Positions 17,577 through 24,670 of a stretch of DNA of 64,000 nucleotides are shown here, in pieces. The DNA is from Actinoplanes couchii (lineage in GTDB: Bacteria; Actinomycetota; Actinomycetes; Mycobacteriales; Micromonosporaceae). Each line of letters begins with the position of its first letter. Positions within the stretch are counted from its first letter, which is position 1. Under the pieces are notes generated by a model, which had not been told where the DNA came from, made no database searches, and saw only the letters and a program-made list of their open reading frames with translations. The stretch is taken from contig NZ_BOMG01000032.1 in NCBI RefSeq assembly GCF_016862075.1, forward strand, positions 62,001-126,000, written 5' to 3'. The position numbers were made by a program, and so were the translations under genes.

Positions 17577-17931
17577 AGATGATGGTCTCCAGTACCGCCG
17601 GGTTCGAATTGTCAGCCATCGGGTCGGGAGCCCGGGTGTCCACCGCGCCCCAGCCCGCGAGATCGGAGAGCAGGATCTTGGCGACCACCGCGGGCAACCT
17701 CAACCGCGCCGCGATCTCGGCGACCGTGGTGACGCCGCTGCAGAGATCGAGTGCCTGGGAGTGATCCGGCCCGAGGTGACCGTGCGGGCGGCGGCCGGTG
17801 GCGATCACCATCGACAGCAGCTCCATCCGGATGGACGGCTCGGTCCGCCCGTTGCTCACCGTGTACGGCCGGATGAGACGTCCCGCGGCGTCGTCGAACC
17901 AGTTGTCGTCGTCGGTCTCGGAGATTCTCAC
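17554..17931 (-). CDS. CvnC-type DUF742 protein
   Basis: A 125-residue DUF742 protein. It has the family hallmarks RLIRPYTVSNGRT near residue 18 and a winged-helix-like region with LDLCSGVTTVAEIAARLRLPAVVAKILLSDL. GTG 17931 overlaps the roadblock gene stop (GTGA). In conservons this component bridges the histidine-kinase-like and GTPase subunits. Confidence 0.92.
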   Translation of the reverse strand: MRISETDDDNWFDDAAGRLIRPYTVSNGRTEPSIRMELLSMVIATGRRPHGHLGPDHSQALDLCSGVTTVAEIAARLRLPAVVAKILLSDLAGWGAVDTRAPDPMADNSNPAVLETIIYALKQRL

Positions 17932-18362
17932 CGTCCGTGCGTACCGGGGAACTCAGCCTCGTGCCGGGTCGGCGTCGCCAGGTACGGCCGGACGCTCTTG
18001 ACCATCTGCGCCATCTCGTAACCGAGCACCCCCGGGTCGGCCGACTTGCCCGCGAGCACCGCGAGCACCGCCCCGGACCCGGCCGCCGACACGAACAGCA
18101 GCGAGGTGTCGAGCTCGGCCACCACCTGCCGGACCCCGTCGCTGCCGTCGAAACGGGTGGCGGCGCTGCGGGCCAGCGAGAACAGCCCCGAAGCGATCGC
18201 GGCCAGATGGTCCGCGCCGTCGTCGTCGAGCCCGTGGGCGGCCTTGCGCAAGCCGTCCGACGACAGCAGCAACGCGCTTCTGGTGTGCGGAACCCGGTCG
18301 ACCAGGCCGGACAACAGCCAAACGAGATCCTGGGACCGGTGGACGGAATCGATGCGTGACAT
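17928..18362 (-). CDS. CvnB-type roadblock/LC7 protein
   Basis: A 144-residue roadblock/LC7 domain protein (DLVWLLSGLVDRVPHTRSALLLSSDGL ... LLFVSAAGSGAVLAVLAG). Such proteins act as GTPase-activating or scaffold partners of the CvnD-type GTPase. ATG 18362 has AGGAAGG about 10 bases upstream. The gene sits between CvnA (36-base gap) and DUF742 (overlap). Confidence 0.92.
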   Translation of the reverse strand: MSRIDSVHRSQDLVWLLSGLVDRVPHTRSALLLSSDGLRKAAHGLDDDGADHLAAIASGLFSLARSAATRFDGSDGVRQVVAELDTSLLFVSAAGSGAVLAVLAGKSADPGVLGYEMAQMVKSVRPYLATPTRHEAEFPGTHGR

Positions 18363-18398
18363 GGAGCCGGGCCTTCCTGAGGAACAGACGGTGGGGAA

Positions 18399-19778
18399 TC
18401 AGCCGTGACTTTCGGGGCCGGACGCGTGGGCCTCGGCTTGCGAGACACCGTTCATGAACGATGCCATCAGGCCCGGGTTGTGCTCGCCGGCCAGGTCCTT
18501 GGCGGGCGCCGCCGGGCCGAGCTTCAACTGCGGGGCCATGTGGGTCTGACTGTGGCGGCGCGGGAGTGGGGGCCGCGCCGGCGTCGGTGGCGGTGGCGGT
18601 GGCGGTGCCTGCACGTAGTCGGGGACGATCGGGACGACCTGCGGGTACGCGGCGGTCGGCCCGGCGTCACCGTGCCCGGTGTAGGCGAGATCGGAACGCG
18701 CCGGGGCAGCGGGCGCCGTCAGGACCGGGGCGGACACGACGTGGTCCGGCACGGTCTCGGCCGTCGGGAGACGGAACGGCGCCTGCGGTGGCGACGGAGG
18801 CTGCTCGTGCACCGGGGCCGGGGTTCCCGGCCCGGTCATGGCCGGCGCGATCTCCGGCGGTGTGCCGATCAGCAGGCGCGGCAGGATGACCACCGCCTGG
18901 GTGCCGCCGTAGATGTTCGTCTGCAGCTGCACGATGATGCCGTGCTGCCGGGCGATCATCGAGACCACGTAGAGCCCGATCCGCCCGTCCCGCAGCAGGT
19001 CGTCCAGGTCGACCGACTGCGGATCGGCCAGCAGCCGGTTGACCCGGTCCTGGTCGGCGCGCTGGATGCCCAGACCGCGGTCCTCGATCTCGACCGCCGC
19101 CCCGGCGGTGACCTGCTGGGTGCGCAGCAGCACCTGGGTGTGCGGTGGCGCGAACATCGTCGCGTTCTCGATCAGCTCGGCGATCAGGTGGATGACGCTG
19201 GCGACGGCGTGCCCGGGCACGGTGCCCTCGATCGGCGGCACCAGCTTGACCCGCGAGTAGTACTCCACCTCGGCGATCGCCGAACGCAGCACCTCGGTCA
19301 GGGCGACCGGGCGGCTCCACTGCCGGCGCGACACCGAACCACCGAGCACCGCCAGGTTCTCCGCGTGCCGCCGGATCCGGGTGGCCAGGTGGTCGACCTG
19401 GAAGAGACCCTTCAACAGGTCGGGGTCCTCGACCTCGTTCTCCAGCGCGTCGAGCAACTTGATCTCCCGGTGCACCAGCGACTGCAGCCGCCGGGAGAGG
19501 TTGACGAAGACCTCGACGTGGCGGTCGTCGGCGTGCGTGGCCGATTTCCGGACGGTCTCCATCTCGGTGTGCAACAGCCCGAGCCGCTCGGTGAGCCGGC
19601 CGACATCGGAACGTGCCGCGGTCAACTGGGACCGCGTCTCGGCGAGCTCGGTGCGAGCCTGCTCGGCCAGGGCCCGCTGCTCGTTCGACCGGGCGTCGCC
19701 GCGCCGGTTCGCCCAGACCGCGAAGACGACCGCGGCCAGCACCGCGATAGCGGCGACCAGATATGGGGTGTCGGGCAT
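18399..19778 (-). CDS. CvnA-type sensor histidine-kinase-like protein
   Basis: A 459-residue membrane protein. One N-terminal TM helix (about 6-24) is followed by a coiled coil (30-85), a dimerisation region and an ATPase domain with N-box LIAELIENATMFAPP and G-region DRGLGI and GRIGLYVVS. A long proline-rich tail (about 310-440, including a PPPPPPP run) is typical of conservon kinases and nitrate/sulfonate-sensor-like relatives. ATG 19778 is chosen over ATG 19784 because AAGGA lies 5 bases upstream. It is the first gene of the conservon operon. Confidence 0.88.
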   Translation of the reverse strand: MPDTPYLVAAIAVLAAVVFAVWANRRGDARSNEQRALAEQARTELAETRSQLTAARSDVGRLTERLGLLHTEMETVRKSATHADDRHVEVFVNLSRRLQSLVHREIKLLDALENEVEDPDLLKGLFQVDHLATRIRRHAENLAVLGGSVSRRQWSRPVALTEVLRSAIAEVEYYSRVKLVPPIEGTVPGHAVASVIHLIAELIENATMFAPPHTQVLLRTQQVTAGAAVEIEDRGLGIQRADQDRVNRLLADPQSVDLDDLLRDGRIGLYVVSMIARQHGIIVQLQTNIYGGTQAVVILPRLLIGTPPEIAPAMTGPGTPAPVHEQPPSPPQAPFRLPTAETVPDHVVSAPVLTAPAAPARSDLAYTGHGDAGPTAAYPQVVPIVPDYVQAPPPPPPPTPARPPLPRRHSQTHMAPQLKLGPAAPAKDLAGEHNPGLMASFMNGVSQAEAHASGPESHG

Positions 19779-20268
19779 AAGCATCCTTGTTCTTGGTGAT
19801 GCGGCAATGTCCGGTATGGAGGCTCAGTCACTCTAGTGGCCCCGGCGGCTCGTGGCCAAGGTGAGAAATCGGTTCCTGGTATTAACGCCAGGAAGCCGAG
19901 ACCCGGGACGCCGACTGACGCCCGTCACTGCTTGTCCCCGGCCGTTCGCAGTCCGTTTCGACAGGCCCGTCACCAGCGACTTCACCGCAGCTCCGGCCGA
20001 GTCGTCCACCCTGTCCGTCCTAATAGCCACCGACGACATGGGCGAGTTTTGGGGGATTAGGGGATTAACGCCCGCCGAAAGTTAGGGATGACCGGGAGCC
20101 ATCCGATGAATTGACTCGGGCTCCCGCTCCGGTCCGGCTCCACACACATAGGAACGGAATCTTCACTAATCAATCGCCGCACCGCCAATGAGCACGGCGG
20201 CCGGCGGGTAAAGACGGTGCGATGGCCCCACCCCGCTGGAACGGGAACTCGAAGAGGCGGCGCGATGG
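19779..20268. other. 490-base intergenic region upstream of the conservon
   Basis: No supported gene. It contains short duplications (GGGGGATTAGGGGATTAA at about 20050-20067; GACGCC words near 19900-19920) and the presumed conservon promoter near its left end. The right part borders the degenerate BNR-type sequence. Confidence 0.45.
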
Positions 20269-20530
20269 TCAGGGGAGGCGGAGTTCGCGCCAGGTTCGGC
20301 CGTCGGCGGAGTACCGCACGTCGAACACGTCGTCCGCGCGGTAGATCAGGACGTAGACCCCGGGGCCGGCGCCGGAGACCACCTTCGGCAGATACATCGA
20401 CGCGATGATCCCCACCAAGCTGGTCTCGGCCGCAGGCGCGTCGGCCAAGACGCGGGTATGCCAGGCCCGGCCGGCGTCGGTACTTTCCACACGTACCCGA
20501 ACAGCCTGGTTTGCGAGACCGAACCTCAAC
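20269..20530 (-). pseudogene. C-terminal remnant of a BNR/Asp-box repeat protein
   Basis: The minus-strand frame ending at 20269 encodes about 85 residues that look like real protein: ESTDAGRAWHT, then VYVLIYRADDVFDVRYSADGRTW. STDAGRAW and SADGRTW are Asp-box (BNR) motifs, as in sialidase-like beta-propellers. Upstream of about 20530 the frame runs into repeat-rich DNA and no plausible N-terminus or ribosome site is seen. The open frame continues to 20730 only by translating repeats and terminator sequence. I therefore call a truncated remnant; a very short intact gene cannot be excluded. Confidence 0.5.
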
Positions 20531-20540
20531 CCGAGGACCA

Positions 20541-20653
20541 CCGCAACGGGCCGCCCGACAGCGCCCACCGCGAGGCGGGCGGGGTTTGCCGAAACCGGAA
20601 CCGGCGACAACCGCAACGGGGCAGCAGACAGCGCCCACCGTGATGCGGGGTTT
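20541..20653. repeat. imperfect direct repeat with 70-base period
   Basis: Two copies start at 20541 and 20611, both with CCGCAACGGG followed after a variable stretch by GACAGCGCCCACCG and a G-rich tail. They lie between the BNR remnant and the tRNA terminator. A separate hairpin (CCGGGGG...CCCCCGG, 20654-20672) follows at once. Confidence 0.75.
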
Positions 20654-20685
20654 CCGGGGGCTCGGCCCCCGGAGCAGACAAGACG

Positions 20686-20725
20686 AGGGGCCGCGGTCTG
20701 CGCTTTCCGCAGACACACGGCCCCT
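20686..20725 (-). terminator. stem-loop terminator of tRNA-Val
   Basis: A long hairpin with outer arms AGGGGCCG/CGGCCCCT and inner arms TCTGCG/CGCAGA around a GAAA-type loop. It lies 9 bases beyond the tRNA 3' end and is followed by TCGTCTTGTC on the minus strand. Confidence 0.8.
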
Positions 20726-20734
20726 GCCATCTCG

Positions 20735-20806
20735 TGGGCGATACTGGGATCGAACCAGTGACCTCTCCGGTGTGAACGGAGCGCTCTCCCGCTGAGCTAA
20801 TCGCCC
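20735..20806 (-). tRNA. tRNA-Val (anticodon CAC)
   Basis: On the minus strand the cloverleaf is clear: acceptor GGGCGAT/ATCGCCC, D-stem GCTC/GAGC, anticodon stem CTCCG/CGGAG with loop TTCACAC (anticodon CAC), T-stem ACTGG/CCAGT with TTCGATC, and discriminator A. CCA is not encoded. I see no integrase or second attachment-site copy nearby. Confidence 0.97.
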
Positions 20807-20858
20807 TCAACGAGATGGAACTCTACTAGACGGCCATCCCGCTGTGCGAATCAGGGGG

Positions 20859-21233
20859 TCAACGCCACCCGAGGAAGTCGAGGGTCCAGGTGAAGAGGTT
20901 GAGGTGGAAGGTGAGCAGGACGCTCAGCCAGACCACCGCGCTGATGAAGATCATGCCGACCAGCCCGACGAGGGCCCGGATCGGGAGAGACTGAGCGGCG
21001 ATCCAGTGCGTCCAGCTCTGGACGTGCCGCTTGGTGAAGGCGAGAAGCGCTCGGGCCCAGTGGAACTCGACGGCCAGGATGGCCAGGCCGAGGATCACGA
21101 TGGCCCAGCCGGGACCGGGGAGCGGGATCAGGACGATCCCGACCGCGGTGACCAGGGTGCCGAGGATGCCGACACCGATCTTCAGAGCGAGCCGGCCAGT
21201 GGAGTTGGACCGGATACGGTCAAGCACACGCAC
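20859..21233 (-). CDS. PGPGW-type small membrane protein (TIGR02611-like)
   Basis: A 124-residue protein with four hydrophobic segments in two hairpins. The first pair surrounds the signature LIPLPGPGWAIVILGL (about 36-51). This family of short actinobacterial membrane proteins has no established function. The GTG 21233 start is uncertain because no strong ribosome site is seen and GTG 21227 is in frame. It sits just upstream of the tRNA on the same strand, with its own promoter expected in 21234-21543. Confidence 0.85.
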   Translation of the reverse strand: MRVLDRIRSNSTGRLALKIGVGILGTLVTAVGIVLIPLPGPGWAIVILGLAILAVEFHWARALLAFTKRHVQSWTHWIAAQSLPIRALVGLVGMIFISAVVWLSVLLTFHLNLFTWTLDFLGWR

Positions 21234-21543
21234 GTCGCAGAACCCCGTCGTCCGGTTTTAGGGCCATTTCATCCCCCAGTGTCCGGGGGCCCCGTCACTA
21301 CCCGGGAGGAATGGACGTTACCGGAGTAAGTCAACTGCTGGACCATCCGATGCCGGGTGGAACCGGGTACTTGGGCGGAACGGGACAAGATATCTCATTG
21401 TGTCTCGCTTGGAACCGTTTTCGGAACCGCCTTCCCACTACTGGGTGAGATCAGCGTATGGCGGAGCGTAACGACAGGGATCACCTGAGTATGGGAAACG
21501 CGGGGTTCACCAGCCTCGCAGCGGTGCCGGGGGGAGTTCGTCC
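21234..21543. other. 310-base divergent promoter region (PGPGW / SsgA-family genes)
   Basis: No gene is seen. A CCCCC-AGTGTCC-GGGGG hairpin lies near 21272-21288. The DNA is relatively AT-rich around 21390-21440, compatible with a promoter for the SsgA-family gene, whose ribosome site GGGGGGAG is at about 21530. Confidence 0.5.
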
Positions 21544-21975
21544 ATGAGTACCATTCGTCCAACGACCGTCGAGGTCGAAACCTCGCTGCGGCTCGTAGCG
21601 CCTGACGCGACGGCACTGCCCGTGCGCGCCAGTCTGCGTTACGACCCAGCCGACCCCTATGCGGTTCACGTGTTGTTCCATGCAGAATCAGCCGGTGGGG
21701 AAGCCGTGAGCTGGTCTTTTGCGCGGGAACTGCTCGTGACCGGGCTCGATGAGCCGGCCGGGATCGGCGACGTCCGGGTGTGGCCGTGGGCCACCCCGCG
21801 GGGCGACTTCGTCGCTCTGGCGCTCTCGTCACCCGACGGGAACGCGCTGTTCGAGGTTCCGCGCAGCGTCCTGGTCCGGTTCCTGCGGCGCACCTACGTG
21901 GTGGTGCCCCGCGGACGGGAGTCCGATCACCTGGACGTCGACGCGGCGGTCAACCGGCTGCTGGCCGGGCGTTAA
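21544..21975 (+). CDS. SsgA/SsgB family sporulation and cell-division regulator
   Basis: A 143-residue SsgA-like protein. Diagnostic stretches are ALPVRASLRYDPADPYAVHVLFH, VSWSFARELLVTGLDEPAGIGDVRVWP and LFEVPRSVLVRFLRRTYVVVP. In sporulating actinomycetes SsgB-like members recruit FtsZ to septation sites. At roughly the size of SsgB and without fused domains it looks like a core member, but SsgB orthology is not proven. ATG 21544 has GGGGGGAG upstream. The gene is monocistronic, ending in a strong terminator. Confidence 0.93.
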   Translation: MSTIRPTTVEVETSLRLVAPDATALPVRASLRYDPADPYAVHVLFHAESAGGEAVSWSFARELLVTGLDEPAGIGDVRVWPWATPRGDFVALALSSPDGNALFEVPRSVLVRFLRRTYVVVPRGRESDHLDVDAAVNRLLAGR

Positions 21976-21982
21976 GCGAGAT

Positions 21983-22027
21983 AAGGGCGACCCGCTCGGA
22001 CACTGCCGGTCCGCGCGGGTCGCCCTT
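21983..22027 (+). terminator. stem-loop terminator of the SsgA-family gene
   Basis: Perfect 13-base arms AAGGGCGACCCGC (21983-21995) and GCGGGTCGCCCTT (22015-22027), a 19-base loop, and a short TAT tail. Confidence 0.85.
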
Positions 22028-22165
22028 TATCCGGAAAAGCAATCGATCTCCGAAAAGAAATCGGAATCGGACGTATAGCGAATCCCGAGCCATAAAACGG
22101 ACATTTAGTTCAGTCGGTGCGCTAGTGGATGCGAAGGAACGCATCGACGACTACCGTCAGGCGCG

Positions 22166-23044
22166 ATGTCAGCACTCATTCAATACACCGAGCCGGCACC
22201 CGCCGCCCGTCCACCGGACTGGTCGGGCATCGGGAGCAGCATCCTGCCGGTGGCCGCCGGCGCCACCACCGACCTACTGAACTGTCACGCGCTCGTGCTC
22301 AGCACCGGCGGACCGCTGCTCACCGAGATCGATTTCGACGAGCATCCGGCCGCCGCGGGCACACTGCTCTGGGTCCGGCCCGGGCAGGCGGTGCGGTTCG
22401 CCGAAGCACCGGACGATCCGGTGACGATCGTCTTCCGGCCGGGACTTTTCGGTCCGGGCGAGCTGCCGGGGGTGAATCCCGACGCTCCGGCCGGGCCCGC
22501 CCGTACGCCGCTGGCCCTGCCCGATCCCGAGGTCTTCCGGACCGCGTTCGCCCACCTGGCCGCCGACACCGCCGGGCCGTCCGGCTCGGTCACCGCCGCG
22601 CTGTTACGCCACCAGCTGGCCGCGCTGCTGCTGCGGATCCGGGCGATCGATCCGGCCGACGAGACGCTGGACCACGTCGAGGGCCGGACGTTCGAGCGGT
22701 TCCGGATCCGGCTGGAGGAGGGTTACCCGCACACCCGGCGGGTCGAGGACTACGCCTCGGAGCTGGGCTGTTCGGTGCGTACCCTGACCCGGGCCAGTCT
22801 GGCGCTGACCGGGCGTACCGCCAAGCAGGTGGTCGACGACCGGGTGGCGCTGCAGGCCAGGCGCCTGCTCGCGGCGACCGCGCTGTCGGTCGCCGAGGTG
22901 GGCCGCATCCTGGGATTCGGGGAGCCGACCAACTTCGGCCGGTTCTTCCACCGGGAGACCGGACTGAGTCCCGGTCAGTTCCGCGGCCGGTACGGGGACG
23001 ACCGTCCAGGCGGGATTCCGGCTCCCCGGGATCCCAGCGACTGA
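22166..23044 (+). CDS. AraC family transcriptional regulator
   Basis: A 292-residue regulator. The N-terminal ligand-binding region (1-185) has the cupin-like segment GGPLLTEIDFDEHPAAAGTL. The C-terminal double HTH covers about 190-285: RVEDYASELGCSVRTLTRASLALTGRTAKQVVDDR, then LSVAEVGRILGFGEPTNFGRFFHRETGLSPGQFR, the canonical AraC signature. ATG 22166 lacks a strong Shine-Dalgarno. It is probably an autonomous regulator; no adjacent target is evident. Confidence 0.92.
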   Translation: MSALIQYTEPAPAARPPDWSGIGSSILPVAAGATTDLLNCHALVLSTGGPLLTEIDFDEHPAAAGTLLWVRPGQAVRFAEAPDDPVTIVFRPGLFGPGELPGVNPDAPAGPARTPLALPDPEVFRTAFAHLAADTAGPSGSVTAALLRHQLAALLLRIRAIDPADETLDHVEGRTFERFRIRLEEGYPHTRRVEDYASELGCSVRTLTRASLALTGRTAKQVVDDRVALQARRLLAATALSVAEVGRILGFGEPTNFGRFFHRETGLSPGQFRGRYGDDRPGGIPAPRDPSD

Positions 23045-23121
23045 ACACTCACCCACCGTTAATTCCCATAAAACCCTGGGGTATGTGCATCCGGATTGCG
23101 TGGCCGGGGCAGAATAGTCGG

Positions 23122-23577
23122 GTGCAGATCTCCGCGCGCGGCGACTACGCGGTCCGGGCCGCCCTCAGCTTGGCGCAGGCATACCCGGCGCTGATGTCCG
23201 CCCAGGCCATCGCTCAAGACCAAGAGATGCCCCGGAAGTTCCTCGAGGCAGTGCTCGCCGACCTGCGTCGTGCCGGTGTGGTGCGCGCACAACGTGGTGC
23301 CGAGGGCGGCTACACGCTGTCGCACCCACCCCGGGACGTGACGATCGGCCAGATCCTGCGGGCCGTCGACGGCCCGCTCGCCGGGGTGCGCGGCCTCCGT
23401 CCGGAGGAGACGCAGTACACCGGCGCCGCCGAGAACCTGCCGAACCTGTGGGTCGCGGTGCGTGCCGCCGTGCGCGAAGTGGTCGACGAGGTGAGTCTCG
23501 CCGAGCTGATCAGCGGGCGGATGCCGGCCCACGTCCGCAAGCTGACCACCCGCCCGGACGCCTGGCAGCCACGCTGA
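23122..23577 (+). CDS. Rrf2 family transcriptional regulator without Fe-S cysteines
   Basis: A 151-residue Rrf2-type winged-helix protein (MQISARGDYAVRAALSLA, RKFLEAVLADLRRAGVVRAQRGAEGGYTLSHPPRDVTIGQILRAVDGPL). It contains no cysteine, so it cannot bind an Fe-S cluster as IscR and NsrR do and resembles cluster-free members such as CymR. GTG 23122 has almost no leader and no Shine-Dalgarno, so the mRNA may be leaderless. The DUF4236 gene follows 64 bases later. Confidence 0.9.
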   Translation: MQISARGDYAVRAALSLAQAYPALMSAQAIAQDQEMPRKFLEAVLADLRRAGVVRAQRGAEGGYTLSHPPRDVTIGQILRAVDGPLAGVRGLRPEETQYTGAAENLPNLWVAVRAAVREVVDEVSLAELISGRMPAHVRKLTTRPDAWQPR

Positions 23578-23599
23578 CGTTTGTGAATCGGCGCCATCG

Positions 23600-23640
23600 G
23601 GAACCGTGCTCCCATCAGCAACGTCGATGGGAGTGGTTCC
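23600..23640 (+). promoter_or_regulatory. hairpin covering the ribosome site of the DUF4236 gene
   Basis: GGAACC (23600-23605) pairs with GGTTCC (23635-23640) and CTCCCATC (23609-23616) with GATGGGAG (23626-23633). The GGGAG Shine-Dalgarno of the next gene lies in the 3' arm. It could be the Rrf2 terminator, a translational switch, or both. Confidence 0.6.
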
Positions 23641-23641
23641 G

Positions 23642-23824
23642 ATGGGCATCGTTTTCCGCAAGCGTAAGAAGATCGGGCCGCTGGTCCTGAACTTCACCGA
23701 GAACGGCTACTCCTCGTTCAGCTTCAAAATCGGCAAGTGGTCGTGGAACTCCAAGACCCGCGCGCACCGTTACGACCTGCCCGGCCCGATCTCCTGGAAG
23801 CAGGACAAGAGCCGCTCGTCCTAG
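23642..23824 (+). CDS. DUF4236 family small protein
   Basis: A 60-residue basic, aromatic-rich protein: GIVFRKRKKIGPLVLNFT, then GYSSFSFKIGKWSWNSKTR. The FRKRxKxGPLxLNxT opening fits DUF4236, small proteins of unknown function found in bacteria and phage. ATG 23642 has GGGAG 8 bases upstream inside the hairpin; ATG 23627 would add five residues. The stop is 2 bases from the convergent TcmP-like stop. Confidence 0.75.
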   Translation: MGIVFRKRKKIGPLVLNFTENGYSSFSFKIGKWSWNSKTRAHRYDLPGPISWKQDKSRSS

Positions 23825-23825
23825 G

Positions 23826-24614
23826 TCAGAGACTGATCACGACGTCGCCGCCGAGCCGGCCCTCCGCCGGCTTGCGGGCGACCTCCCCGGTGTCGATCAG
23901 GTCGTAGAGCACCGGGGTGACGTCGGCGGACCGGTAATCGGTCCAGGTCAGGGCGAAGGTGCGCAGTTCGGTCACCGTCGAGGGCCCCTCGGCGGCCAGG
24001 TGACCGAGCAGCGCCCGCCGCAGCTCGCCCTCCTCCACCGGCCGGTCCGGCTCGGCCGCCCACAGCGCGTCCTTGAAACTCTCCAGACTCTTGGCCGACG
24101 TGGTCGCGAAGACCACCACCTCGCCGTTCGCCAACGCGGCCGACGAGACGAGCGGGAAACCCGGCCCCTGGTACACACCGCCCGGCGGCAGCACCAGCAG
24201 CACCTCGGCCGGTTTGCCCCCGGTGATCGCGCGGATGGTGGTCGCCGCGGGCGGTTCGCTCGCGGCCGACGCGTCCAGATAGGCCAGCAGCGGTACGTTC
24301 GACGCACCGGCCGCTTTCAGCGCGACGGCCAGCCGCTCGTCGGTCCCGCCACCGATCGGCAGCACCGGGAATCCGGCCCGCACCGCGGTCAGCCGCTTCC
24401 CCACCTCGTCCATGTCCCGGCCGACGGCCACCATGGACAGTTCCCGGCCCCGTGCAAGATCGGGCAATTCGCTCAGAACACGTGCCGCCGTCTCCGCTCC
24501 GGCACCTCCGTCGTCGTCGGCGTATCCATGCACATAGGTCACCCGGCGGGACCGGCGCAACGCCGACTCCGCCCAGGTGTGCAGGTGATGAGCGAGTAGA
24601 TCAAGCTTGGACAT
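23826..24614 (-). CDS. degenerate TcmP-like (three-Cys-motif partner) protein
   Basis: A 262-residue soluble protein. The N-terminus (LLAHHLHTWAESALRRSRRVTYVHGYADDDGG) aligns in pattern with TcmP proteins, where RxxYVDGFAGPGxY begins a methyltransferase-like fold; here the glycine motif is GYADDDG. The C-terminus (FKDALWAAEP ... STVTELRTFALTWTDYRSADVTPVLYDLIDTGEVARK) resembles the TcmP winged helix. The central PLLAYLDASAASEPP replaces the usual DPFG. No three-Cys-motif partner gene is adjacent. This is family recognition by pattern only, and function is unknown. Confidence 0.5.
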   Translation of the reverse strand: MSKLDLLAHHLHTWAESALRRSRRVTYVHGYADDDGGAGAETAARVLSELPDLARGRELSMVAVGRDMDEVGKRLTAVRAGFPVLPIGGGTDERLAVALKAAGASNVPLLAYLDASAASEPPAATTIRAITGGKPAEVLLVLPPGGVYQGPGFPLVSSAALANGEVVVFATTSAKSLESFKDALWAAEPDRPVEEGELRRALLGHLAAEGPSTVTELRTFALTWTDYRSADVTPVLYDLIDTGEVARKPAEGRLGGDVVISL

Positions 24615-24670
24615 ATCGCAGTTCTACCGTGTCCACTTCGCTACCGGAAACTTGTACCGAGGGTGTTCAG

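Noticed and set aside
20269-20730. Intact 153-residue gene at the BNR remnant
   Set aside because: The N-terminal half translates the repeats and the tRNA terminator; only the last 85 residues look like protein, so a remnant is the better call.
20735-20806. tRNA-Val as an integration site for a mobile island
   Set aside because: No integrase, no second copy of the tRNA 3' end and ordinary composition on both sides.
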